From assembly GCA_026874595.1 (NCBI GenBank), contig CM049317.1:42370401-42434400 (forward strand): 64,000 bases of DNA, read 5' to 3'. A model generated the notes under the pieces. The model saw only the letters and a list, made by a program, of their open reading frames with translations, had not been told where the DNA came from and searched no databases. Shown in pieces: positions 1 to 11,811 of the stretch (its first letter is position 1; each line of letters starts with the position of its first letter). The position numbers and the translations under genes were made by a program. The DNA comes from Sipunculus nudus (taxonomy: Eukaryota; Annelida; Sipuncula; Golfingiida; Sipunculidae).

Positions 1-1150
1 CTCTGCGTCCGTTTGTGCTTCTGTTTCACACATAAACCCACATATCTCGGGAACCGTTTGACGGATCAGGAAAATTTTTTTGCACAAATGTATCCCTTGA
101 AGAGCTTTATAACATACACAAAAAATGGTAGCGCCACCTGCAACCATGTTTGCACAGTGTCCATCTGTTCGTCTGCCTTGGGTTAAAATCACTCATATCT
201 CTGCAGTGATTTGTTTAATTCACCTGAAATTCGGCATGCGTATACATCCTGGATAGCTTTTCTGATTTTACGACAGGTGGCGCCACCTACATTCACGTTT
301 ACGCTGCCGACATCCAAGCTCATATCTCGGGAACCGTTTGACCGATTGGGCCAAAATTTTGCATGTGTATAGATCTCACATAGCTCTTTATCATACGCAA
401 AACTGGTGGCGCCACCTGCAGCCATTTTTGCACAGCTCCCGTCTGTTTGTTTGCCATGGGATAAAATCACTCATATCTCTGCAGTGATTTGACTAATTCA
501 CCTGAAATTCGGCATGCGTATACATCCTGGATAGCTTTTCTGATTTTATGACAGGTGGCGCCACCTACATTCACGTTTACGCTGCAGACATCCAAGCTCA
601 TATCTCGGGAACCGTTTGACCGATTGTGCCAAAATTTTGCATGTGTATAGATCTCACATAGCTCTTTATCATACGCAAAACTGGTGGCGCCACCTGCAGC
701 CATTTTTGCACAGCTCCCGTCTGTTTGTCTGCCATGGGATAAAATCACTCATATCTCGGCAGTGGTTTGACATATCTGCCTAAAATTTTGCAGGTTTATA
801 CATCCCCGACAGCTTTCTTGATTTTATGACAGGTGGCGCCACCTGCATTCAAGTTTATGCAGCAGACATCCAAGCTCATATCTTGGAAACTGTTTGACCG
901 ATTGGGCCAAAGTTTTGCATGTATATAGTTCTCATATAGCTCTTTATCATACGCAAAACTGGTGGCGCCACCTTCAACCATTTTTGCACAGCGTCCATCT
1001 GTTTGTCTGCCACGGGCTAAAGTCACTCATAAACATATAGTGGTTTGACTTATCTGCCTCAAATTTTGCATATGTATACAACTTGGATGGCTTTCTGGAT
1101 TTTGTGGTAGGTGGCGCAACCTACATACACCATTTGGCTGCAGACATCCA
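1..1150 (-). repeat. 278-bp tandem repeat (core of family K)
   Basis: About four units with a 278-bp period, the clearest being 189-466 and 467-744. Each unit carries two copies of the palindrome GGTGGCGCCACC about 130-145 bp apart. Units towards the 5' end (796-1150) are more diverged. Open frames of 76-93 codons recur once per unit, but 278 is not a multiple of three, so each is closed in the next unit. I regard them as non-coding. Confidence 0.85.
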
Positions 1151-1271
1151 TGCTAATATGCAACACTTCACTCTATTTCCCCTTGCCACTCAATCCATGC
1201 CTCACTTCATCCGTTCCACTCTGATTTAGGCGTATACACGTAGTCGCTTGTCGACTACCCGTATTCTAGTT
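1..1271 (-). mobile_element. Helentron-like non-autonomous element (HINE/pearl), family K, inverted, 3' part outside window
   Basis: The 5' end lies on the right, on the minus strand: AACTAG followed by a hairpin (GTAGTCG / CGACTAC, 1240-1258) and a variant of the GTATCCGCC subterminal repeat (here GTATACGCC). The rest is tandem repeat running off the left window edge. The same 5' end in plus orientation opens the copies at 17502 and 63170. The architecture is that of HINE/pearl elements, which transpose through an autonomous Helentron in trans. No Rep or helicase frame is present here. Confidence 0.8.
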
Positions 1272-1994
1272 ATACCATTGTTAGTTCTGTATGTGACCAT
1301 TACCTGTAAAAGATGATTAATTATTCTCACCTCTTTGTGACACACAACTCTCCTTGGTTTTGGCGCCTGTTGTTGAAGCTGGTACACTAGAAACAGAAAA
1401 GTCATGTAAGATATCTCACATCCATATTTAAATTCCACAGGGATTGACATCCTTGAGAGACAAACAGTGACCTGCTACGGCGGTCAGACATACAAATTAA
1501 AGCTGGCAAATTGACAAAGGCCTGTGTAGAACTGGGTTCTCAAACTTTGTCATCAAAATTTATTAATTAAAATAATAAAGTTATGTTTTCACAGAATGAA
1601 TCAATTACATTTATTGTTAAGTTAGATTTCATGATGCCAAAGAACCTTGAACAATTTGTAGAATGACTTCCTGAGTGCTCAAAATCATATTTTTTGCCTA
1701 CAGTCCTCAAAAAATAGGTTACAGTGACCTTATTAAGGCTTTCCAAGAAGATTTTACCAGAACCTCCCTGGATGTTGTGTTAGAAGATTCTAGGCCTAAT
1801 GGATACAATTTGTACCCATCTGACTCATTGGATACATAAAATCATGTTTTTAGCCAGCAGTTTGCAGAATATAGGTCACCATGACCTAGAGAGAAGTGGT
1901 TTTGATTAATATTAGAGCTCTGAAATGTAACAAAAGGATTTTAAGGCAAAAAAATTAATTATATGTGTCTTAGGCACCGCCTAAGTCATTTTAA
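1272..1994. other. Intergenic DNA with a decayed core-repeat relic
   Basis: No gene seen. From about 1690 to 1900 there are degraded relatives of the segment found intact near 6950 and 17150 (an IR3 palindrome followed by a conserved tract), so this is probably an old element fragment. A perfect AGGTCA-CCA-TGACCT palindrome lies at 1873-1887. Confidence 0.5.
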
Positions 1995-1995
1995 A

Positions 1996-2025
1996 CCCTC
2001 CCCCCCCCCCCCCCCCCCCCCCCCC
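1996..2025. repeat. Poly-C tract
   Basis: A run of cytosines, 25 or more uninterrupted after a single T at 1999. Such tracts are slippage-prone, and the exact length may be an assembly artefact. Confidence 0.95.
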
Positions 2026-3739
2026 GTGTCAAATGTTTTTATTGCCCAAGTGTCACATGGTAATCTTCTGATGTGCTTGATTGCTACTTAAACAAGTGAC
2101 CCATGGGTCATGACGCTCAGCTGCCAAGCATGACCTGTGACATCATGGAGATTCACAACTTCTAGTCAAATTTTGAAGAACCAATTTGTTGAAAATTTTC
2201 TATGACAACAGAAATATATATCACCTATGTCTGGTTAAAACACAGTGAATTGATGGTCTGAGGAAAATGCATGATTGTTAAGCTATCAGGAACTATTCCA
2301 ACAGCTTGCTTGAAACCTGTCAGTCTCAAAGGAACACCACAAAGGGCAAATATAAGATCAAAATATATAGCAAAAATCAAGGAAATACATGCAAGAATTA
2401 TTGAGAAACAGGTGCTTCTGCATGAATTTTTATTCAATACAAGCCAACTGTACTGCACTTTTATAAATGATGGTAATATTTATTCAGAAATATTTGACCC
2501 AATCCTTTACAAGATTACATAAATATACATCCAACTGCATGCACTTTAACTGTTCTTGAGATAATATGATCAAAAGGAATTAAAAGATGGTTGCCTGGTG
2601 GCCATATGGGACTTCTGACAAGTCTGAAATCAGACAACAAACATTCTCTAAATCGGACCAAACATGAAAGAAAAATTACTGAAACTGCACTGAAGAAAGA
2701 ATTTCTAAGGTGGCTAACTGGCAGACATAATGGATTTCTGACAAGTATGACATTTGATATCCCACATTCTCCAATAAGAGACCAAACTTGGGGCAAATTA
2801 TCCAGTAATGAATGCCCAAAATAATTCAAAAGGCATGTCCAGGCCCTCATATCAGATTTATAGATATGCAATTGTAAAAAGTGTAAGTCCAATATTTTTT
2901 ATTATCACTCTGCTTTTCAATGGGGTCAGCAGGGTAGGTAAACTGCCAAACCTGAAAGAAAAGAAATGCAGAAAGCATGACTAAGAGTCTTGAAATAAAA
3001 CAAAAAGCCATCCTAAATCAAGGTACACATCCACATATTATGAGAACAAACACTTGCTTTTATATGTGGTGATATATATTAAAATATTCAGATATCTAGG
3101 AAACTAAGTTTATTGCTAGGATTCCATAAAATAAACTGCAAAATGTTCCCATCATCTTATAAATCAGTAGCTAAACCTTAACACTTAACTCTCATAGTCT
3201 TAATGCCTGGCTGAAGTATTCCAACAACAGTGTTTTTGTTATGAAGTAACGAGGTACTTTATCACTGAGCCTTATCACTTAATAGGCTGATACAAAAGGG
3301 AGTCATATGTCACCAGTGTCACTCACAATTACAGCCACACAGGGAGATGTACCAGCTGGAGTGGGATGGTTATATATACAAGAAAAATAGAGATGGTCTA
3401 TAAAATAAGTAATTGTGAACATCCCTGACCTATGACCTTGGCCTTTTGCCCATATATCAACTGGATTCTTTCTAAATGATGGGTAACTACTAACCACTTA
3501 AATCTGGTGTAATTACTTGGCAACCAATGGGTGAATAACTTTGACCTGCAACCTTTAACCTGCTGACCAGCTGACCCCAAAATCAATAAGTTATTTATTC
3601 AAGCAAAAAGCCTCATAAATATGAAGTTTGAGTCAAACTGAGTGATGCATAGATGTGGCATATGTGAAAGACTGAAGGTTTGGGTTGAACAGTTACACTT
3701 GAAATATGCTCACAAGCATTTAGAACAATTGAATATTGT

Positions 3740-4185
3740 GACCTTGACCTTTGACTTTTTGACCTCAACATCAATAGGCTTCTTTCCTTATTGGTAGGTA
3801 CGCCATATAAGACAGATGGAAGGTACAGATTGAAAAGTTTGCCTGAAAATGACTCCACGCAAAAGTGGGTGCTGTGAACTTGACCTTTGACCTCAAAAAT
3901 CAACAGGTTTTTTCCCCTGTTGGCAGAGAAGCGATATCAGTGCTAGAAGGTTTGGAATGAAAAGTCTAGCTTAGAATGTGTCCACAACCTTTTCAAAGAA
4001 GTGGATCCTGTGACCCTGACCTTTGACCTTGTGACCTCAAAATCGATAGGATTCTTCTCCAACTTAGTAGGTGAGCTATATGTGAAAAATCAAAGAATTG
4101 GGATGAAAGGGTTGGCTTAAAATGCATCCACAGGCTTTTCAAAGAAGAGGCTCCTGTGACCTTGACCTTTGACCTTTTGACCTCA
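3740..4185. repeat. Diverged tandem units with nuclear-receptor half-sites
   Basis: Three to four diverged units, each containing TGACCTTGACCTTTGACC-type strings and text resembling 'TGTGAAAGATGGAAGGTTTGG'-like spacers. The same units recur at 16590-17090 in the related element. Perfect DR1 strings (AGGTCAAAGGTCA on the minus strand) occur near 3885, 4018 and 4160. Confidence 0.75.
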
Positions 4186-5469
4186 AAACAAGGGACCTAT
4201 GGGTCACGGCGCTCAGCTGTTATATATGATAAAAAAATATGATTTAGATATGATTCACGTGCTGGTTTTGTGTGGTAATAAATATAAGCTGTATTATGAG
4301 TTGTTGTTGTTTAGCTTATGTATGATTTTGATAGTATCTCTGGAGACAGGGAAGAGGATTGATTTCATTTATTTTATTAACAAATGGAGTACTATTGTCG
4401 CACATATTTTGACTTGGCCATATAACTTATAAGCAGAACATATAATATAAGAGTTTAACTATTAATTAAAAAAATTACAAATATTGTCCCAAATATAATT
4501 TTTATTAAAAATAATAAGAGAACCCTATGATTTTTTAAAATGAAATATAACTGAAATGATTATTAAAATAATATTAAAGAATATATTCATGAATGCATTA
4601 ATGAATACATTTGGAAAGTATTTGCACTGGTATTTTACCTGAATTCCCGTTCTGTATGCAAGAAATTTTATAATGGAGTACATATTCATATTCGTATTTA
4701 AATACAATTGCAAATTATTCGCACCATGTCGGGTATTTATTCAGTTTTCACCGAACAATGATGTTGAGTATCCAGAATATACAAAATAACAAATTTAAAT
4801 AATGATCATAAATAAGTACCTGGTTTTATGGCTTTTATTTATATTAAAAAAAATAAATGTAATATATTCATTTTGGATAAATTTCACATCGATGTACACA
4901 CTAGACACAGTAGGAATCTAGATTAATATTATCAACTGCATCTTTGTCCATCATTACTTTCCTTCATATGATCCCCAATCATTAGTAATAAATAATATGA
5001 TTTACTTTTTTATCATTAAAATTGAACTGAAAAGTACCATAGGTGACTGCATGGTGTTATTTGGAATACATGACATTCTGTCCATCGATACAAGATTCTT
5101 ATATCATCAGTAACTGCAAGTTAATTTCCTGTTATTATAAACTAACAAATTCCTTTTCTATTTTTCTTTAATTTGTTATTAAAAACTAATAAAAAATTAT
5201 TAATTTATTGTTTATTGTTATGTTGTTGGTTAAAACTACTAGATGAGTTGGGTTGGACACCTGGATCAACTGTGGCTGGCCATTATATAATAAGCTGCCT
5301 GGAGCCCAAGTTTATGCCTCCCCTCAAGCATGCATATTTTGCTGAAAGTTCAACAAGGTCAACATACAGGTGACTCAAGAGGGGCTGGAGAGGGCCAAGG
5401 TCTGACATGGTCTCATAGAAACATTTACAAAAGCTACAATTTTTGGCCAATTTCTTTCAGCTTTCTAAA

Positions 5470-6690
5470 CTAAAAAGCTGAAATCCTTATGTGTGCATGA
5501 CATGAAAATTATATCAACAGTGCTCACAGGAAACAAACGTGCCATGGTCAAAGTTGAGCAAAATTTAAGGTACTAATTTTATATTTATACTAATAACTTA
5601 TAAAATTTGAAAAATTCAGGACTAATTTTAGGTATTTAATTGAATCTTGATTAAATAATGTTACATCCCTGACAAAAAAATCTCTAGCTTCAGCAATCTC
5701 CTTGTTAAGGGAGTAAATATATTTCTTGATTTTTTACAAAGTGCATTATGTTTTGGCCCATAACTTAAAACAATTACGCAATACTGACATCATTTCTGGC
5801 ATGTGCATAGAGAATGTATAGAAAAATATGTATATTATATATGATTAAAGTCAGATCAGTTGTTTTGATATTAGGCAGTCTTGAAGTGTAAAAATGGGTT
5901 TTAAATGGAAAAATGAAGTTTTTCATTAATATCTCGAAGGTATTAAGTCCTAGTGACCAAATTCTTGGCATGGTAGGGGATTTTGGAGACATCTAATTTT
6001 ATGCCAAATTTAAGGAACTGAGAGCTGAAGCTGGGGAGCTGAGCTCTTGCAAACTGCATAACACTAGCTTTATGTAAACTTATGTTACATGGTGTTTGAA
6101 AACTCGAATAAAATCTACAGTTTTTGATCAACTGGTTTCAAATTTTTGGTGTTAACAGACAAAATGCTACCAAAAACATGCTGTGAAAATTAAATCCACA
6201 GTACTTACAGGAAAAAAACGTGCCATGGTCAAAGTTGGGCTAAATTTAAGGTACCAATTTTTTATTTTTGTTAATATTTTAAAAAATTTAAAAGATTTTG
6301 ATCTAATTTTGGGTATACAATTTAATTTTGATTAATTAAAGTTATATTACTGGAAAAAAAGTCCATAGCTTTAACATGTTTTGTGTTAAGTGATCAAATA
6401 TCTTTCCTGATTTTTTACAAAATGAAGTATGTTTGGGCCCATAACTTTTTTAAATTATATAATACAGACATAATTTCTGGCATGTACATAGGAACTATAT
6501 AGAGGAATATTTATGGTAAATATGAGGAAAAACAGATGAGTCGTTTTGATATTAGGCAGTCCTGAAGTGTGAAAATGGGTTTTTAATAAAAAATTGAGGT
6601 TTTTCCTTAATTTCTCAAAGGAACGAAGTCGCAAAGACCCAGTTTTCGGCTTGGTAGGAGATCTTGGGGACATCTAACATTATGCTGAAT
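5470..6690 (+). repeat. Approx. 670-bp tandem repeat, two units
   Basis: The two units start near 5500 and 6180. Each runs from a 'CTGTGAAAATTAAATC'-like stretch through GTGCCATGGTCAAAG, GGGCCCATAACTT and TGGCATGTACATAGG to TTGATATTAGGCAGTC. Diverged single units occur at 19250-19610, 20640-21060, 37046-37180, 43930-44400 and 44690-45200, so this core is a widespread dispersed repeat. Confidence 0.8.
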
Positions 6691-6732
6691 TTTGGATTCC
6701 TAGGTCTTACGGTTTCAAAACGTGCCAAATCT

Positions 6733-6783
6733 ACGGACGGACGGACGGACGGACGGACGGACGGACAGACGGACGGACGACGG
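6733..6783. repeat. (ACGG)n microsatellite
   Basis: About ten tetranucleotide copies with minor variants, just before the 3' stem-loop of the nested element. The same position holds such a repeat in most C, T and G family members. Confidence 0.95.
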
Positions 6784-6800
6784 ACAATGGACCATGACTA

Positions 6801-6831
6801 TAGCTCAGATGACTTATAGTCAGCTGAGCTA
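6801..6831 (+). other. 3'-terminal stem-loop, family C
   Basis: TAGCTCAG-A-TGACT pairs with AGTCA-G-CTGAGCTA around a TAT loop. The distal arm is the reverse complement of the 5' subterminal repeat. Sister stem-loops are at 7126-7157, 17313-17344, 26618-26649, 27521-27551, 35452-35482, 44487-44517, 45258-45287 and 59221-59251. Confidence 0.85.
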
Positions 6832-7159
6832 AAAATTATGGTTCTTCCCCTGTTGGTAGGTGAGCTGTATGTGAAAGATGGACGGTTTGGGATGAAAATT
6901 TTGTCTCTAAGAGTTATTTCTGGGGGGTGCAAACACACCCCATAACTTCGAGAATATAGGTCGCAGTGACCTAATTTCAGGTTTGCAAGGAGATCTTTTT
7001 ATAACCTCTAAGACTGCATAGGGTTCATGGCCCTAGCCCCTACGGTTACGATTTGTGCCCTGCTAACGGACGGACGGCCGGGCGGACGGACAGACGGAAG
7101 GACGACGGACAAAGACCCATCGCTATAGCCCAGCATGACTGAAAGTCAGCTGAGCTAAA

Positions 7160-7851
7160 AAAATCTTACTCCCGCGTCTTTCAGTTTTCTCTGAGTAATA
7201 GCTTGGCCAATTTTACCAATGAATATACTACAAAACATTAAAAATCCTCTAAGACTTGCCCAATTAGACCCCTTACATTGTTTATGATTACTAATATCTC
7301 ATATTTCCATGTATGTGGACTATTTTCTGTAACTGCCGCTACGCAGCGCCAGTGTTCATAGCAAATGATGTGTCAATATGCTCGGTTTTCTGTAAAACGT
7401 ATACTATCCTTTAAATAAACACTTTGAATCGGTCCAATTTTTGTGTGAGAGCATTCAAATGTAAAATTTTGTCCCACAAAGAGATATTATTTGTGTATTT
7501 TTCCTATTTTCATGCTTCGTGACCGTGTGGCTAGATTAAACATGGCTGCCATTGCGGCTGATCAGAAGATATCAGTTTTTAAACCAACTTCAATTATACT
7601 TCTTTTGCAATTAAAATTTAAATACGATATACCAACAAAGATTATATGAGACTTAAAGAAATTTCTAATGTATTTCTTTATCAGACTATCTCGTATCTTG
7701 TTCTAAAATGCATGAACATAATGCATCTTGATAGGGAATCCCCCATGTATTGGCTATTGGCAGGCCCCGCGTGTTCCGGCGTTCAGTGCGATGTTTTGAC
7801 ACCAGTAGTTTTACATAATCTGCTTTGTATGTTGATATTACACGTAAAAGA
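7160..7851. other. Non-repeat stretch with a short ATG-GCT frame
   Basis: This segment does not resemble other parts of the window. It holds a 35-codon frame from 7542 to 7649 beginning MAAIAADQKISVF, in a good initiation context (AAACATGG) and close to a YY1-like ATGGC motif. No splice donor or homology is evident, so a promoter and first exon are only a guess. The 84-codon frame at 7646-7900 runs into the next element and looks spurious. Confidence 0.25.
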
Positions 7852-8653
7852 AACAAGAGCACCGCAAACATGCATAATACGCCCGTCGTGTATCTGGTGA
7901 CCTCTGACCTAATTAAATTTGCGTGAAATTTGATGAGAATGTAATTCAGGTGAGAAACAATTGGTAAATATGTATAAAGAATTTCATGTATATCCGTAGG
8001 ATTTTTGTAAGTAACCAAGGTACCTCCAAAGTGCAGCGACCTCTAGCCTCATTAAATTTGCATGAATTTTGATGAGAATGTAAATCAGGTGACAAAGTCT
8101 ACTGGTAAATATGTATAATGAGTTTCATGTATATCCATAGGATTTTTGTAAGTCACCAAGGTACCTCCAAAATATTGTGACATCTGACCTCAAATATGCA
8201 TGAATTTTGAAGAGAATAAAAATCACGTGAGAAAGTCTATTAGTAAATATGAATAATTAGTTTCATGAAAATCCACAGGACCACCAAGGTGCCTCTAAAG
8301 TGTGTTGACCTCTGACATCATTAAATATGCATAGATTTTGCTAGAATTCGAACTTAGGCGAACTATTTTATTGATTAACATTTCTGATGAGTTTTATGAA
8401 AATCCTTCATATTCCTCGTAAGTTATCACCGTGACACCACAAAGTAGCCAAATCCCGTGACCTTATTAAATATGCAGGGATGTTGCCAGTAATCAAACTT
8501 TGATGAGATAATCTCTTGGTAAGTACTTATGGTGAGTTTTGCAAAAATTCCATCAAAGCCCTGGTAAGTTATCAAGGCAACACTAAATGTTAATGGACGG
8601 ACGGACAGACGGTGCCAGTACCATTATACTCCCTTCATAAGACGGGCGTATAA
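7852..8653 (+). mobile_element. HINE family T (ATACGCCCGTC termini)
   Basis: The 5' end is AACAAG (7852) with subterminal ATACGCCCGTC (7877-7887). The 3' end is a short ACGG stretch (8594-8610) and an imperfect stem-loop (8626-8651) whose last 11 bases, GACGGGCGTAT, are the exact reverse complement of the 5' repeat. The core is about six diverged tandem units of roughly 110-130 bp, each with a 'GACCTCATTAAAT'-like start and 'CCAAGGTACCTCC'-like end. Confidence 0.8.
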
Positions 8654-8694
8654 AAAATGTTACATATTTCGAAGATCATAAACATACACATATA

Positions 8695-10016
8695 AACTAG
8701 ATATTTCTTGACACCGCAGGTGCCATAGTATCCCCAGACAATTAATCCCCCCCCCTTTAAGAATAGGCCCCCCATCTTCAGCAACAATTAATATCAGGCC
8801 ACACTCACAGAAAAGGTCATTCTCATAGAAAAGGTCATGATCCAAATTTCAATATACATCATCCCCTAGCCCATGTCTATGTATATATGCAAGAAATCTG
8901 TCCATTAGTTTTTGACTTATAATGCTCACAATACTGTTAAGTGGCAATGATGGGGTATTAAACGGCACAAAAACAAGTAAAAGAATAACAGGTGGCACCA
9001 CCTGTTTCCCGTACATGACAACACTATCCAAGATCTTCGTTCAAGTTGATTTTTGGACCAATCAATGCATCCCTTATTGAGAAATTAATGATTTTGTGTG
9101 ATTTTCACCATATATGGCAATATTCAAGGTCAAAGCCACTCATTGGAAAGGTCATGACCCCTATTGAAATAAACATTATCCTATAACCCATATCCATGTA
9201 TATGCATAATATGAAAGAAATTTGTCCATTAGTTTTTGACTTATAATGCTCACAGTACTGATAAATGGCAATGATGGGGTATTAAACGGCACAAAATAAG
9301 TAAAAGAATAACAGGTGGTGCCACCTGTTTCCGGTACATGACAATACTTTCCAAGATCTTCGAACATGTTGATTTTTGGACCAATGCATGCATCCCTTAT
9401 TGAGATATTAATGATTTTGTGTAATTTTCACCATATATGGCAATATTCAAGGTCAAGGCCACTCTAATAGGAAAGGTCATGACCCCAAGTTATATATACA
9501 TCATCCCATAACCCATGTCTATGTATATGCATAATATGAAAGAAATCTGTCCATTAGTTTTTGACTTATAATGCTCACAGGTTATAAATGTACTGTTAAG
9601 TGGCAATGATGGGGTATTAAACGGCACGAAAACAAGTAAAAGAATAACAGGTGGTGCCACCTGTTTCGAGTACATGACATTACTATCCAAGATCTTTGGT
9701 CAAGTTGATTTTTGGACCAATGCATGCATCCCTTATTGAGAAATTAATGATTTGTGTGATTTTCACCATATATGGCAATATTCAAGGTCAAGGCCACTCA
9801 TTGGAAAGGTCATGACCCCAATTTAAATAAACATCATCCCATAACCCATATCTATGTATTTGCATAATATGAAAGAAATCTGTCCATTAGTTTTTGACTT
9901 ATAATGCTCACAGTACTGTCAAGTAGCAATTTTGGGGATATTAAACGGCATGAAAACAAGCGGCGGCGCAACCGTGCCTAAACCATTGTAACTCCAGACT
10001 ATGTCTGGCGATACAA
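8695..10016 (+). mobile_element. HINE family P, short copy
   Basis: The 5' end is AACTAG with an imperfect hairpin (8710-8724) and GTATCCCCAGAC (8728-8739). The 3' end is a degraded CGG stretch (9960-9968) and a stem-loop (9988-10014) with GTCTGGCGATAC. The core is about four tandem units of 310-330 bp, each holding one GGTGG(C/T)(G/A)CCACC palindrome (near 8993, 9315 and 9650). Frames of 60-66 codons at 8849, 9176 and 9490 on the minus strand are one per unit and not genes. Confidence 0.8.
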
Positions 10017-10034
10017 TAATATATATATATATGT

Positions 10035-10153
10035 CGAGGGAAGAATGAGAATCTGGGAAGATCTGGAATCCTCCTGGGAAAAATCAGAATTCTGATTTTT
10101 TTCGGGAAAAATGAGAATCCAGAGAAGGTATGAAGGGATTCCCATTCTTCCTG
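10035..10153. repeat. Small fold-back sequence
   Basis: The outer arm GGAAGAATGAGAATC (10039-10053) is matched in inverse orientation near 10135-10151. At the centre lies a perfect 22-bp palindrome (10079-10100) around GAATTC. It is preceded by a short (AT)n run (10018-10031). No target duplication was found. Confidence 0.5.
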
Positions 10154-10159
10154 GGAAAG

Positions 10160-10255
10160 GCATACAGGCCTAATGTAAACATCAGGTATAATGCTATCAT
10201 GCTGGATGTGTTACATGTATATCTACAATGCAAGTACTGAACATTTTAAACCCAA
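10160..10255 (+). repeat. Dispersed repeat, copy 1
   Basis: Shares 'AGGCCTAATG', 'CAGGTATAATGCT', 'ACATGTATAT' and 'CAATGCAAGTACT' in the same order with 62985-63105. The family is unknown. Confidence 0.6.
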
Positions 10256-10329
10256 GTAATATGATAAGGACTCTGACCTTTTCAGAGGAAAGCAATCAAG
10301 AAGAGTCATCTGACAGTGTTAGTGAAAGA

Positions 10330-11453
10330 CAGACAGAAGAACATATGCACAGAGCTGACCACTTTATCTCCTGGTACATACAGATATACAGAAGAACATA
10401 TGAACAGAGCTGACCACTTTACCTCCTGGTACAGACATATATACAGAAGAACATATGACAGAGCTGACCACTTTATCTCCTGGTACAGACAGATATAAAG
10501 AAGAACATATGAACAGAGCTGATCACTTTACCTCCTGGTACAGACAGATAGACAGAAGAACATATGAACAGAGCTGACCACTTTATCCCCTGCTACAGAC
10601 AGATAGACAGAAGAACATATGAACAGAGCTGACCACTTTATCCCCTGCTACAGACAGATAGACAGAAGAACATAAGAACAGAGCTGACCACTTTATCCCC
10701 TGCTACAGATAGATAGACAGAAGAAAATATGAACAGAGCTGACCACTTTATCCCCTGCTACAGATAGACAAAAGAACATATGACAGAGCTCACCACTTTA
10801 TCCCCTGCTACAGATAGACAGAAGAACATATGAACAGAGCTGACCACTTTATCCCCTGCTACAGACAGATAGACAGAAGAAAATATGAACAGAGCTGACC
10901 ACTTTATCTCCTGCTACTGACAGATAGACAGAAGAACATGCACAGAGCTGACCAATTTATCCCCTGCTACAGACAGATAGACAGAACAACATATGAACAG
11001 AGCTGACCACTTTATCTCCTGCTACAGACAGATAGACAGAAGAACATATGAACAGAGCTGACCACTTTATCTCCTGCTACAGACAGATAGACAGAAGAAC
11101 ATATGAACAGAGCTGACCACTTTATCCCCTGCTACAGACAGATAGACAGAAGAACATATGACAGAGCTGACCACTTTATCTCCTGCTACAGACAGATAGA
11201 CAGAAGAACATATGAACAGAGCTGACCACTTTATCTCCTGCTACAGACAGATAGACAGAAGTACATATGAACAGAGCTGACCACTTTATCCCCTGCTACA
11301 GATAGACAGAAGAACATATGACAGAGCTGACCACTTTATCCCTTGCTACAGATAGACAGAAGAACATATGAACAGAGCTGACCACTTTATGCCCTTCTAC
11401 AGACAGATAGACAGAAGAACATATGAACAGAGCTGACCACTTCATCCCCTCGC
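10330..11453 (+). repeat. 55-bp minisatellite, about 21 copies
   Basis: The unit contains AGACAGATAGACAGAAGAAC, then ATATGAACAGAGCTGACCAC, then TTTATCCCCTGCTAC. I counted 21 copies of the CAGAGCTGACC segment. Variants lack a short piece (ATATGACAGAG instead of ATATGAACAGAG, or loss of one CAGA). The unit length is not divisible by three and frames close within a few units, so it is non-coding. Confidence 0.93.
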
Positions 11454-11811
11454 TGAGGATAACAGGAGTGTATAACAAAGGAACACTGACTATCATTTTT
11501 TTGTGTGTCTTTTAACAAACAATTCAGCAATACTTGAGCTATGTTCTGACAAGTAACCTTACATATCTTGTGTTCTGTGCTTTATCCATAGCTTTTTATA
11601 TTGGTCATTGAACATGTAATATTTTTTTAGGGTCAGCAGGACAATTTCTTTTTAAATGTGCTATAATTAACAATATGCTAAAAAACATCAATCTTCGAGG
11701 GGCAATGTTGCCTATTAGGTCAAACATGGTACATTCATGATAACTTACTTTAAATATACACCTTACACCATGATCAAAACCAAAATCAGTTGTTGTTGAA
11801 AGATTTCTTAC
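11454..11811. other. No gene seen
   Basis: AT-rich unique-looking DNA downstream of the minisatellite. If the minus-strand exon candidate next to it is real, this would be its following intron. Confidence 0.4.

Larger units (their letters stand above)
4187..6833 (+). mobile_element. HINE family C with 670-bp core, nested in copy 1
   Basis: The 5' end is AACAAG with a degraded palindrome (around 4191-4206) and GCTCAGCTG (4211-4219). The 3' end is (ACGG)n at 6733-6783 and a stem-loop at 6801-6831. It interrupts the sequence CCTCAAAA / AATT..., which is continuous in the relative at 17026-17044. Its core is shared with 21822-27553 and 56690-59253, where the first ~35 bases (the 5' terminus) are replaced. 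Confidence 0.8.
2091..7159 (+). mobile_element. HINE family C, copy 1, interrupted by a second C element
   Basis: The 5' end is AACAAG with the 14-bp palindrome TGACCCATGGGTCA (2097-2110) and the subterminal repeat GCTCAGCTG (2115-2123). The 3' end is an (ACGG)-rich stretch plus a stem-loop (7126-7157) ending CAGCTGAGCTA, followed by an A-run. Subtracting the nested element 4187-6833 leaves about 2.4 kb, matching the uninterrupted relative at 14950-17346 along its length. Short frames (2271-2522, 2515-2892, 2591-2824, 3613-3903) are not conserved as protein in the relative. Confidence 0.8.

Noticed and set aside
189-1026. Three similar 76-93-codon frames on the minus strand as a small protein family
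   Set aside because: They repeat with the 278-bp satellite unit, change frame between units, and span the terminal palindromes. Similarity is explained by DNA-level repetition.
4199-4432. 77-codon frame repeated at 21837-22019 as a conserved small membrane protein
   Set aside because: The third copy at 56700 does not keep the frame, and the region is the start of a non-autonomous element core.
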